48,388 bases of DNA from a candidate division WOR-3 bacterium (GTDB lineage Bacteria > Hydrothermota > Tepidihabitantia > Tepidihabitantales > JBDRVQ01): positions 1 through 48,388 of the forward strand of contig JBDRVQ010000011.1 of the NCBI GenBank assembly GCA_039801905.1, read 5' to 3'. Below the pieces are notes generated by a model. It had not been told where the DNA came from. It saw nothing but the letters and a program-made list of their open reading frames with translations, and did no database searches. Made by a program: the position numbers and the translations under genes. This document shows, piece after piece, positions 8,681 to 16,241 of the stretch (position 1 is the first letter of the stretch; every line of letters begins with the position of its first letter).

Positions 8681-9243
8681 TTCTCCTCCCAACTTTTCCC
8701 TTCTAACTCTTTTATCATCTTCATTAAAAAGTCTTGGCAACAAGGACAGAAATGTTTAAGTTTCTGGTCAATCCCCCAGACATCCGGAGCGAATGCCATT
8801 ACGCATTCTTTAAGGGCACAATGGACCAAACCAAATGTGTGGCCTAGTTCGTGAATCGCCTCCTTCACCACCCGGGTTAAAAAAAGAGATGGGTTAGGTG
8901 GTAAAGTGTAGTATTCTGGACGGAGGCGGGCTAAAGAGATGACCGCACTCTTCCCTTTCAACTGTGCCTCCCCAAAGACAAAAGTTAAGACCGGGGTGCA
9001 GAGGTCAACTTCGGTAATCCCTAAGATTTTGAGGCTGTTCGGGGGAAGATGGTTAACAATCTCCTTTAAGATTTTACTTGAATAGTATTGACCCCGGCTT
9101 GGTTCAAAGGCATAAGCCGGGTTAGGGACCTCAGAGATGATTTTGGCGGGAAACGGATAAACCTCCTCTAAACCCTCTTTCACCGCGGCTAAAACTTCTC
9201 CTTCAATCTTGCCGATTGGCAATATGTAAATGATGCGGTTCAT
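8677..9243 (-). CDS. Archaemetzincin-type zinc metalloprotease
   Basis: A 188-residue cytosolic protein with the archaemetzincin signature HELGHTFGLVHC (131-142), which supplies three His zinc ligands and the catalytic Glu. It is followed by C147, the Met-turn residue M149 and the second zinc site CPCC (166-169). The family's physiological substrates are poorly known. The gene is embedded between a histidine kinase and its response regulator, overlapping both by 4 nt (ATGA). This argues for tightly linked synthesis and a role in the same signalling system, for example proteolytic control. That role is inference. Confidence 0.9.
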   Translation of the reverse strand: MNRIIYILPIGKIEGEVLAAVKEGLEEVYPFPAKIISEVPNPAYAFEPSRGQYYSSKILKEIVNHLPPNSLKILGITEVDLCTPVLTFVFGEAQLKGKSAVISLARLRPEYYTLPPNPSLFLTRVVKEAIHELGHTFGLVHCALKECVMAFAPDVWGIDQKLKHFCPCCQDFLMKMIKELEGKSWEEK

Positions 9244-11153
9244 TCAATACTCACCGGGAGGGAAATGGTAAAGATTGTCCCCTTATTCACCTCACTTTTC
9301 ACATTGATTTGTCCCCGATGCCGGCTCACAATCCCATAGACGACGGAAAGACCGAGACCAGTTCCTTTTGGTTTCGTGGTGAAGAAGGGGTCAAAGATGC
9401 GGGGCAGATTTTCCGGAGGAATTCCTTTTCCGGTATCGGCAAATTCAATCTCTACCATATTGTCTTTCCGCTGGGTGGTGATCGTCAACTTTCCTCCCTT
9501 CTCCATTGCCTCACAAGCGTTGATAATAATATTCATAAAGGTCTGCTGGAGTTGGGCGAAATCAGCGGTAATCTGAGGACAGGGACCATAATGTTTCTCC
9601 ACTTCAACGTTTTGGAGCCTTAACTTGTGGGCTAACAATTCTAAGGATTCATCTAAAACATGGTGGATATCAACCGGCTTGAGGTTGGGCTCCGATTGTC
9701 GGGCGAAGTCTAAGAGATTTCGGACAATCGTTCCACACCGCGCTGTCTCCTTTTCCATTATCGCCAAATACCTTTTCATCTCACCGTCTCCGGTATTACC
9801 CATTTTTGCTAACTTCTTTTGGATAAGTCGAATATAAGTGAGTATCCCCGCGATGGGATTATTTATCTCGTGAGCCACCCCGGCCGCTAATTGGCCCAAG
9901 GTTGCCAAACGTTCCGAACGCATCAACTGCTGGGAAGTTGCTTCTTTTAACTTCTCCTCTCGTTCCTTCAAGGAAGAAGCCATAAAGTTAAAACTCTCGC
10001 TCACCTCTCTCAACTCATCTTTTGTTTTCACCTCCACCCTTTGAGAGAAATCACCACGGGCAATCTGCCGCGAGGCAGAGATGATTTTCTTTAAGGGCAA
10101 GAGGATACTTCGGGCTAAAAGAAAAGAAACCAGTACCGCGATACTCACCCCAATCAACATAATACTGACAAAAGTCACTATCGCCTTCTTCTTCATATCA
10201 AAGAACTTTTCCGCCCGCAGTCCAACATAAAGAATCCCCACCGTCTTACCATTGATATTTCTTATTGGCTCGTAGGCGGTAATATACCAATCCTGGACGA
10301 CGAATGCCTGGTCGATAAAAGCTCTCCCTTTTTCTAAGACCTCGGTATAAACATTCTCTGCCACTCGGGTGCCAATTGCTCTTCTCCCATCCGGAAAACG
10401 GACATTGGTGGCAATCCGGACATCACCCTGAAAGATAGTGGCGGTGCCGATTTCTTTTCCCTTATAGACCTCACCCTTAAAGACCAAATCCTTTATCCTG
10501 TCAACAAGAAAATAATTCTGATTGAGAATTCTCCCTCCGTAGAGAGTTCCTAAAAATCTCCCATCCTGGGTAAAAATTGGGGCGCAGGCTAAAAGAAACA
10601 TCCCGGCATTTAATTTCCCACCCTCCTTTAACTTTGCCCGTGGTGTCGGAACAATCTCAATTTCCGCCAGTTGTACCAACTCCTCACTTTCCCTTAAAAT
10701 CTCTTCTCGGGGAATAATCGTTGTCGCCTGAGCTACTTCCTTCTTTTCCAACACCCATTTCACTAAATCATTATCCACCTTATCTCCGTACCTCTTCGGA
10801 TTCCGGGCACTAACTAAGACCCGACCCAAAGAATCGGTTAGAGTTAAGATATCAAGAAACTCCTCCCTTCTAATCTTTGCCAGTTCTAGTCCTATCGCTT
10901 TAAGATTTCCCCCCAAGATACCTTCTTGGAGAAAAAATCTTAAACTGGCGAACCGGATTACATCCTTAATATCCCCTAAATTTTCCTGGTAAATTTCCCG
11001 GGCAACATTTAAGTCCGATTTTACCTTACTCTGGGCTTGTTTCACAATCCCATCGGCGATGAAATGAATCCCAATCCAGATGGCTAAGGCACCGATCAAG
11101 GCAATCACTAAAAGAAAACTAAGAATAAATTTTCCTGTAATCCCAACGCGCAT
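9240..11153 (-). CDS. Membrane sensor histidine kinase (NtrB/ZraS-like)
   Basis: A 637-residue sensor. TM1 is at about 8-30, followed by a periplasmic Cache-like domain of about 280 residues that ends in ITAYEPIRNINGKTVGILYVG. TM2 is at about 324-346, then HAMP (LLARSILLPLKKI onward) and HisKA with the phosphoacceptor H428 in AAGVAHEINNPIAG. The HATPase domain has N-box IINACEAM, G1 DTGKGI and G2 GTGLGLSVVYGI. It should phosphorylate the NtrC-type regulator in response to a small periplasmic ligand. It starts at the ATG at 11153, 6 nt after a -10 box, so the message should be leaderless. The stop overlaps the archaemetzincin start. Confidence 0.92.
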   Translation of the reverse strand: MRVGITGKFILSFLLVIALIGALAIWIGIHFIADGIVKQAQSKVKSDLNVAREIYQENLGDIKDVIRFASLRFFLQEGILGGNLKAIGLELAKIRREEFLDILTLTDSLGRVLVSARNPKRYGDKVDNDLVKWVLEKKEVAQATTIIPREEILRESEELVQLAEIEIVPTPRAKLKEGGKLNAGMFLLACAPIFTQDGRFLGTLYGGRILNQNYFLVDRIKDLVFKGEVYKGKEIGTATIFQGDVRIATNVRFPDGRRAIGTRVAENVYTEVLEKGRAFIDQAFVVQDWYITAYEPIRNINGKTVGILYVGLRAEKFFDMKKKAIVTFVSIMLIGVSIAVLVSFLLARSILLPLKKIISASRQIARGDFSQRVEVKTKDELREVSESFNFMASSLKEREEKLKEATSQQLMRSERLATLGQLAAGVAHEINNPIAGILTYIRLIQKKLAKMGNTGDGEMKRYLAIMEKETARCGTIVRNLLDFARQSEPNLKPVDIHHVLDESLELLAHKLRLQNVEVEKHYGPCPQITADFAQLQQTFMNIIINACEAMEKGGKLTITTQRKDNMVEIEFADTGKGIPPENLPRIFDPFFTTKPKGTGLGLSVVYGIVSRHRGQINVKSEVNKGTIFTISLPVSIE

Positions 11154-11159
11154 TAAGTT

Positions 11160-11187
11160 ATTTTATGGAAAAAATCTTAATCGTCAA
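11160..11187 (-). promoter_or_regulatory. Promoter of the kinase-archaemetzincin-regulator operon
   Basis: On the minus strand TTGACG is followed after 16 nt by TAAAAT and, 6 nt later, by the ATG of the kinase gene. There is no room for a Shine-Dalgarno site, so a leaderless mRNA is predicted. Confidence 0.7.
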
Positions 11188-11257
11188 GAAAGAAAAATTG
11201 GGAAGCAAAGAGGGAATTAATTTGTTATTATGTATCTGTGAGGCTCAGAATTAAAGG

Positions 11258-14200
11258 CTAAGAGATGAGGGCGGAAATCTGGGCTAAGGTCTCCTCCTTT
11301 GTGTAATGTTTCAAAGTAATCGCACCCGAAGGACAAGCAGCAACACACGCCCCACACCCTTTACAGAGAACCGCTTCTACGGTCATCACCTTTTTTTCGC
11401 TATTAAAAACTAACGCCTGATAGGGACAGAGGCCTTCGCAGATATGGCAACCGGAGCATTGTTCTTCTTTAATCTCAGCCACAATCGGCTCCACTGTGAT
11501 CATATCCTTATTTAACAGGGCGATGACCGATGCCGCGGCTCCTTTTGCCTGGGCTACCGCATCCGGAATATCCTTCGGTCCCTGGCAGACCCCAGCTAAA
11601 TAGACACCATCAATGTTGGAATCAACCGGCCTTAATTTGGGATGCGCCTCCAAAAAGAATCGGTCCGGAGAGAGCGATAACTTCAAGATATTAGCTAAAT
11701 GTTTACTATCCGCCCTTGGCACTAAACCGGTACCCAAAACCACACAATCGGTCTTATGCTCAACCACTTCTCCCAGTAAGGTATCCTCCACTCGCACTAT
11801 CAACTTGTCTCCGTCTCGGTAAATTTCTGATGGATTCCCTCTTCGGTAGATTACTCCTTCCTGTTTCACCCGGTCGTAAAACTCTTCAAACCCTTTTCCG
11901 AATGCCCGGACATCCATATAAAAAACTGTAACCCGGGCATCCGGAATCCTCTCTTTTACCAAATGTGCCTGCTTGGCGATATACATACAGCAGACCCGAG
12001 AGCAATATTCATTGCCAATCTGCTTATCCCGGGAGCCGACGCAGTGGATAAAGGTAATATCTTTTGGTCGCTTTCCGTTAACAATAAACTCACCGCTGGT
12101 TGGTCCGGAGGCGGAGAGAAGTCTTTCCGCCTGCAAACCAGTTATCACTTCGGGATATTTACCAAAGCCAAATTCCGGCTTTAATGTGGCGTCAAATTCA
12201 TCATAGCCCGTGGCTAAAATAATTGCCCCAACCTCCAATTCCAAGACTTCGTCTTCCTGAGTAAAGTCAATCGCCTGTGGTTTACAGACCTTAACACATT
12301 CTTGACATTCGGAACAGACCGAACAATTTAGGCACCGCTTTGCTTCTCTTTTTGCCTCCTCTTCGGAAAAGCCCAATTCTACTTCGGAAAAATTTCTCCT
12401 TTCCCCGATTGAAATTTTCCGCATTGGGGTGCGCGAAATCTTAGGAAACCGCGCGTACTCTTCCTCCATAAATCGGACAATCTCCGGATTTGGTTTTGCC
12501 AAAGGCTTCGTCCCCGTCAAGTAGTTATCAATCGCTTCCGCTGCCTTCTTCCCCATCGCTACCGCTTCAATCACCGTTGCCGGTCCGGAGACCAAGTCCC
12601 CTCCGGCGAAAACTCCCTCTTGGGAGGTCATCAGGGTTTCGGAATCAACGACCAGTGTCCCTAAACGGGTCTTAGCAAAATTGGGCAAGAAAGAGAGGTC
12701 TGGGGTTTGACCAATCGCCGGAATTAAGATATCGCAATCTAAAAGGAATTCACTTCCAGGGATTGGGATGGGCCTGCGCCGACCTGTGGCATCTGGTTCC
12801 GCCAATTCCATCCTCTGACATTCAATCGCTCTTACTTTATTTGGTCCGATGATCTTCGTGGGCGCCGCTAAATAGATAATCTCCACCCCTTCCTTTTCTG
12901 CTTCTTCCCTTTCCCAAGGGTTAGCGGGCATTTCGTTTAAACTGCGGCGGTAAATTATCCGCACCTTCTTTGCCCCGAGGCGATAAGCGACCCTTGCCGC
13001 ATCAAATGCCGCATTCCCTCCACCGATGACACAAATAACCTTATCCTTTATCACCGGAGTAAAATCCATTAATTTCCGATTGACCGATTTTAAAAACTCA
13101 AGGCAGGAATAGACCCCTTCTAATTCCTCTCCTGGGATATTCAGTTTTAGGTCCTGATAGGCACCGGTTGCCAAAAATACCGCGGCGTAACCATCCCCGA
13201 ATAAATCTTCAATGGTAAAATCTTTACCTAATGTCATTTCGGTTTTTAACTCAATGCCGTGGGCTAAAATAAAATCAATATCCGCCCTGAGCGCCTCCCG
13301 AGGTAAACGAAATTCCGGAATCCCGGTAATAAGCATTCCACCCGGTTCGGAAAGTTTTTCAAAACAGGTTACCGGATAACCCCTCTTTGTTAAGAAATAG
13401 GCACAGGTGAGACCAGCCGGACCCGTTCCCACTATTGCTACTTTTTGGGATTTGGTCTTTGGCACCGGTTCGGGTAATTTCTTCCCACTTTTCCGCCAAT
13501 AGTCAGCGATAAATCGTTTTAAGGAAGCGATGGCGATGGGTGCATCTTTTCGGTTGCACTCCCCTTCGCAGGGATGATTACAGACCCGGCCGCAAACTGA
13601 GGCGAAAGGATTTGCCTCCCTTTCTAAGTTTAATGCCTCCTCATATTTTCCCGCGGCAATTAAGGCGATATAGCCGTGGGCGTTCACACCGGCCGGACAA
13701 CCTGCCCGACAGGGTGAAATCCCTTTCCGGTCAATTGTATAGACATTAGGGACCGCCTGAGGAAATGGCCGATAAATTGCGGTCCGCTTTCTCAACCCCA
13801 TATCAAATTCACTATCAACTCGGACCGGGCAGGCATATTCACAATCTTGGCAGGCGTTACAGAGTTGGGTTGAGACATATCGCGCCTTCCTTCTCACTCT
13901 TACCCGAAAATTCCCAATTGAACCGGAGACATCTTCCACTTCGGCATAGGTTAATAACTCAATATTTTTATTCCTTGCCACATCCACCATCTTGGGGGTT
14001 AAGATACAGGCGGCGCAGTCCAAAGTAGGAAAGGTCTTTTCCAATTGTGCCATCCGGCCACCAATGGAAGGCTCCTTTTCCACTAAATAGACCTTATAAC
14101 CAGCATCCGCAATATCCAATGCCGCTTGGATGCCACTAATCCCGCCACCAATCACCAATGCCGATTTTGTTACTGGCACCTCTTTGGGAACCAATGGTTC

Positions 14201-14593
14201 TAAGAAGATTGCCCGCATCACTGCACTTCTCACCAGATCCTTTGCCTTCTCGGTTGCCTCTTTTTTATCCTCATGAACCCAGGAACAATGCTCTCGGATA
14301 TTTGCCATCTCAAAGAGATAAGGATTTATCCCAACTTCAAAGATACAACCACGAAAGGTTGGTTCGTGCATTCTGGGAGAGCAAGAGGCAACCACAATCC
14401 GATTTAAGTTATACTCTTTAATATCCTTCTTGATTAAATCCTGGCCGGGGTCGGAACACATGTAGAGATAATCCCGGGCGATTACCACATTGGGCAGGTT
14501 TTTAGCAAACTCCGCAACCGCCTTCACATCAACGGTCTTGGAGATATTTACTCCGCAGTGACAAATATAAACACCAATTCTCGCTTCTGCCAT
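11258..14593 (-). CDS. hdrA: HdrA-like flavin/Fe-S subunit with inserted GltD-like NAD(P)H module
   Basis: About 1111 residues. The N-terminal HdrA part has CHCG, the FAD site GGGISGIQAALDIADAG and C-A-A-C in LDCAACILTPKM. At about 290-740 an entire GltD/NfnB-like module is inserted (CRAGCPAGVNAHGY, CGRVCNHPCEGECNR, VAIVGTGPAGLTCAYFL, CVIGGGNAAFDAARVA, FAGGDLVSG). The HdrA part then resumes with more Cys clusters (CLNCSVCSECQECVKVCKP) and ends with two [4Fe-4S] motifs (CSGCHICEGLCP, CKGCGACVAACP). It is likely the bifurcating core of a heterodisulfide-reductase-like complex that takes electrons from NAD(P)H. The partners are probably HdrC, HdrB and MvhD at 44412-46406. I start at 14593 because the ATG at 14602 overlaps the -10 box. 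Confidence 0.9.
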   Translation of the reverse strand: MAEARIGVYICHCGVNISKTVDVKAVAEFAKNLPNVVIARDYLYMCSDPGQDLIKKDIKEYNLNRIVVASCSPRMHEPTFRGCIFEVGINPYLFEMANIREHCSWVHEDKKEATEKAKDLVRSAVMRAIFLEPLVPKEVPVTKSALVIGGGISGIQAALDIADAGYKVYLVEKEPSIGGRMAQLEKTFPTLDCAACILTPKMVDVARNKNIELLTYAEVEDVSGSIGNFRVRVRRKARYVSTQLCNACQDCEYACPVRVDSEFDMGLRKRTAIYRPFPQAVPNVYTIDRKGISPCRAGCPAGVNAHGYIALIAAGKYEEALNLEREANPFASVCGRVCNHPCEGECNRKDAPIAIASLKRFIADYWRKSGKKLPEPVPKTKSQKVAIVGTGPAGLTCAYFLTKRGYPVTCFEKLSEPGGMLITGIPEFRLPREALRADIDFILAHGIELKTEMTLGKDFTIEDLFGDGYAAVFLATGAYQDLKLNIPGEELEGVYSCLEFLKSVNRKLMDFTPVIKDKVICVIGGGNAAFDAARVAYRLGAKKVRIIYRRSLNEMPANPWEREEAEKEGVEIIYLAAPTKIIGPNKVRAIECQRMELAEPDATGRRRPIPIPGSEFLLDCDILIPAIGQTPDLSFLPNFAKTRLGTLVVDSETLMTSQEGVFAGGDLVSGPATVIEAVAMGKKAAEAIDNYLTGTKPLAKPNPEIVRFMEEEYARFPKISRTPMRKISIGERRNFSEVELGFSEEEAKREAKRCLNCSVCSECQECVKVCKPQAIDFTQEDEVLELEVGAIILATGYDEFDATLKPEFGFGKYPEVITGLQAERLLSASGPTSGEFIVNGKRPKDITFIHCVGSRDKQIGNEYCSRVCCMYIAKQAHLVKERIPDARVTVFYMDVRAFGKGFEEFYDRVKQEGVIYRRGNPSEIYRDGDKLIVRVEDTLLGEVVEHKTDCVVLGTGLVPRADSKHLANILKLSLSPDRFFLEAHPKLRPVDSNIDGVYLAGVCQGPKDIPDAVAQAKGAAASVIALLNKDMITVEPIVAEIKEEQCSGCHICEGLCPYQALVFNSEKKVMTVEAVLCKGCGACVAACPSGAITLKHYTKEETLAQISALIS

Positions 14594-14600
14594 AGAAGGC

Positions 14601-14628
14601 ATTTTAATAAATTCTTTTCCTCTGTCAA
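14601..14628 (-). promoter_or_regulatory. Promoter of hdrA
   Basis: The minus strand reads TTGACA, 16 nt, TAAAAT, then 7 nt to the ATG at 14593. The ATG at 14602 shares bases with the -10 box and cannot be in the transcript. A leaderless message is predicted. Confidence 0.75.
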
Positions 14629-14636
14629 CTCAACTC

Positions 14637-15596
14637 TTATCCCCGACCACCGAAAAAGATATAAAACTGAAAATAAGGTCCGCTCAAATTGAGGTCGGGT
14701 CCGTTATTCATCTTCTGTCCAGTTTCGTATTCCCAAGATGATTTCCCAGGGAAGAAGATATAGCCACCTTTCAAACTGAAACCGATAAAAGAAATTGGAA
14801 AATCAAGAGAAAGACCCGGGGAGAGGGCAAAACCACCTTTTGTTATCTTCGCTCCAAAATTGGGATTTTTGATTAAATCTTCAAAATTGGTCGGGGGGAT
14901 TTTATTAGGCTTTAAGAAAAAGGTAAAACCACCGCCACCAATGCCCAAAAGGAACCGGGGATTAAAGAATTTAATGGTAATTGGGATATACCCCACTTCA
15001 AAGAAGCCGGCGCCGAAATCGGCATCAATTGCTAAACTATCGCTTGCCACACTCTGGGAACCACCAAAACCAAAACCACCAATCGTTATTTTCCCAACCT
15101 GTGCCCAACCGCCGCCCCCAAAACCAAAGTGCGTCTGGGAGAACTTACTGGAAAATTGATTTTGGGCGAGGACTTCGTTCACCTTATTGAAATTGAAAAT
15201 AGAAAGGGTGGGGGAGAAACCGCCAAAACCACCGCCTTGAATTCTACCTTTTTGGTTATGGCATTTTCCTTTTCCCAATCTCACGGAAAAAATCTTCTCT
15301 TCGTTTTCTCTTGCCACTTTTAATCTTAATAATCCATTCGCTTCTTTTTGACGGACGATCTCTGCCACCATTTCTATATTCTCTACCTTCTGGCCATCAA
15401 CCTCTAAGAGGATGTCACCAACAAGAATTCCTGCTTCCGCAGCTGGACTACCTTCCATCACCTCTTGCACCAAAATTTCTTTCTCCGATTCCGTAAGATG
15501 AAGACCGAGATGGACAGTTATACACCCTTGGCTAAAAATAATTTCTGGGAGAGTAAATATCCCCATAAAAATAAAGAGAAGATAAGGTCTTTTCAT
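14637..15596 (-). CDS. Exported PDZ-domain protein with Gly-rich, barrel-like C-terminus
   Basis: A 319-residue protein with a signal peptide (MKRPYLLFIFMGIFTLPEIIFSQG), then a PDZ domain at about 20-110 (LVQEVMEGSPAAEAGILVGDILLEVDGQKVENIE). The rest is rich in Gly and aromatic residues with alternating hydrophobic strands (GGGWAQVGKITIGGFGFGG, FEVGYIPITIKFF, FYIFFGGRG end), which suggests an outer-membrane or surface beta structure. No protease domain is present. I use the ATG at 15596, which has GGAGG 5 nt upstream and a leader of about 12 nt or more, instead of the longer frame from 15644, whose start lies on the -35 box. Function unknown; PDZ domains usually bind C-terminal peptides of other envelope proteins. 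Confidence 0.75.
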   Translation of the reverse strand: MKRPYLLFIFMGIFTLPEIIFSQGCITVHLGLHLTESEKEILVQEVMEGSPAAEAGILVGDILLEVDGQKVENIEMVAEIVRQKEANGLLRLKVARENEEKIFSVRLGKGKCHNQKGRIQGGGFGGFSPTLSIFNFNKVNEVLAQNQFSSKFSQTHFGFGGGGWAQVGKITIGGFGFGGSQSVASDSLAIDADFGAGFFEVGYIPITIKFFNPRFLLGIGGGGFTFFLKPNKIPPTNFEDLIKNPNFGAKITKGGFALSPGLSLDFPISFIGFSLKGGYIFFPGKSSWEYETGQKMNNGPDLNLSGPYFQFYIFFGGRG

Positions 15597-15615
15597 TTTT
15601 CCTCCAAAACTTTGT

Positions 15616-15644
15616 AATATAAATAATAATATCCATTCTGTCAA
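15616..15644 (-). promoter_or_regulatory. Promoter of the PDZ protein gene
   Basis: The minus strand reads TTGACA, 17 nt, TATATT, followed by a leader that contains a GGAGG ribosome site. It contrasts with the leaderless promoters nearby. Confidence 0.65.
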
Positions 15645-15647
15645 ATC

Positions 15648-15758
15648 CTAAAAATCTACTCCGGCATTTACACCATAAGGTTTGCGATTCGGGAATATTA
15701 GATACTCATAAGGAAGATTGGTAAAATCTATGACGCTACCGGCAGAAAAGAAAAGAGA
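15648..15758 (-). pseudogene. Relic of the 3' end of an outer-membrane barrel gene
   Basis: A 36-codon minus-strand frame closed by stops on both sides reads SLFFSAGSVIDFTN, then LPYEYLIFPNRKPYG and VNAGVDF before TAG. Ending in an aromatic residue after an alternating strand is typical of a last beta-barrel strand. There is no start codon or ribosome site. I infer a decayed gene end; chance coding cannot be excluded. Confidence 0.35.
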
Positions 15759-15830
15759 TTAAAAATGGGCGTATAATTCAAAAAACGGAAAAGGTAATTA
15801 AGAGATTTGATTCTAAATTAATAACTGTGC

Positions 15831-15875
15831 TTTAGGATAAACCTAAAAAATATGCGACATAAAAGTCGCTTTTTA
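15831..15875 (+). terminator. Tandem hairpins ending in a T run
   Basis: A stem TTTAGG/CCTAAA (15831-15847) is followed by GCGAC-ATAAAA-GTCGC (15854-15869) and five T. The second part has the form of a weak intrinsic terminator on the plus strand. No plus-strand gene ends here, so it may be a relic or the end of a small transcript. Confidence 0.35.
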
Positions 15876-16036
15876 ATAAGGGGGAGTTCTGTTTAGGTTC
15901 TTTATTTTCAATAACTTAATCAATTGGGGGCTAAATTTAAGTGAGCCCTACCACCGCCACCCCTACGACTTCCCCTCCCACCCATTAGCCGGGTTTTCGC
16001 TCGTCCTTTAAGGACCAATTCCTTTCGCGGTTAAGG

Positions 16037-16158
16037 GTCTAATCTTCTCACTGATCTCTTTCCCGAAAAAGGGTTTAATCTTCTCACCAATCTCTTCTCC
16101 CGGAAAAGATGTAAGAAAATCTCTAATCTATCGCCTAATCCCAGGACTAATTTTGGGA
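16037..16158 (+). repeat. 12-nt-period array 2 (divergent)
   Basis: Ten units can be laid out in 12-nt steps with CTA, TTA or GTA recurring in phase at 16039, 16075, 16111, 16123, 16135 and 16147. There is a higher-order 36-nt repeat (16037-16072 against 16073-16108). The plus-strand frame in phase reads G-L-I-F-S-L-I-S and later S-L-I-Y-R-L-I-P-G-L-I-L before TGA, the same G/S-L-I-x pattern as arrays 1 and 3, with a TAA stop upstream. The conserved head is not recognisable here. The flanking 15876-16036 is C-rich and unannotated. Confidence 0.55.
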
Positions 16159-16207
16159 GCGAAGTGACGGATAGTGAGGCATTCGGTTTTTGCTGGAAAA
16201 CTGGTTA

Positions 16208-16235
16208 TTGACAGGGATGGGTTATTATTTATAAT
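16208..16235 (+). promoter_or_regulatory. Promoter of rtcB
   Basis: TTGACA, 16 nt, TATAAT, then 6 nt to the ATG at 16242. It is consensus in both boxes, and the predicted transcript starts at or next to the A of the ATG. Confidence 0.85.
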
Positions 16236-16241
16236 ACTTCT

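Noticed and set aside
12700-13700. Separate gltD gene or a frameshifted join inside hdrA
   Set aside because: The frame is continuous, with complete HdrA motifs on both sides and no stop or start with a ribosome site at the boundaries; a true fusion fits better.
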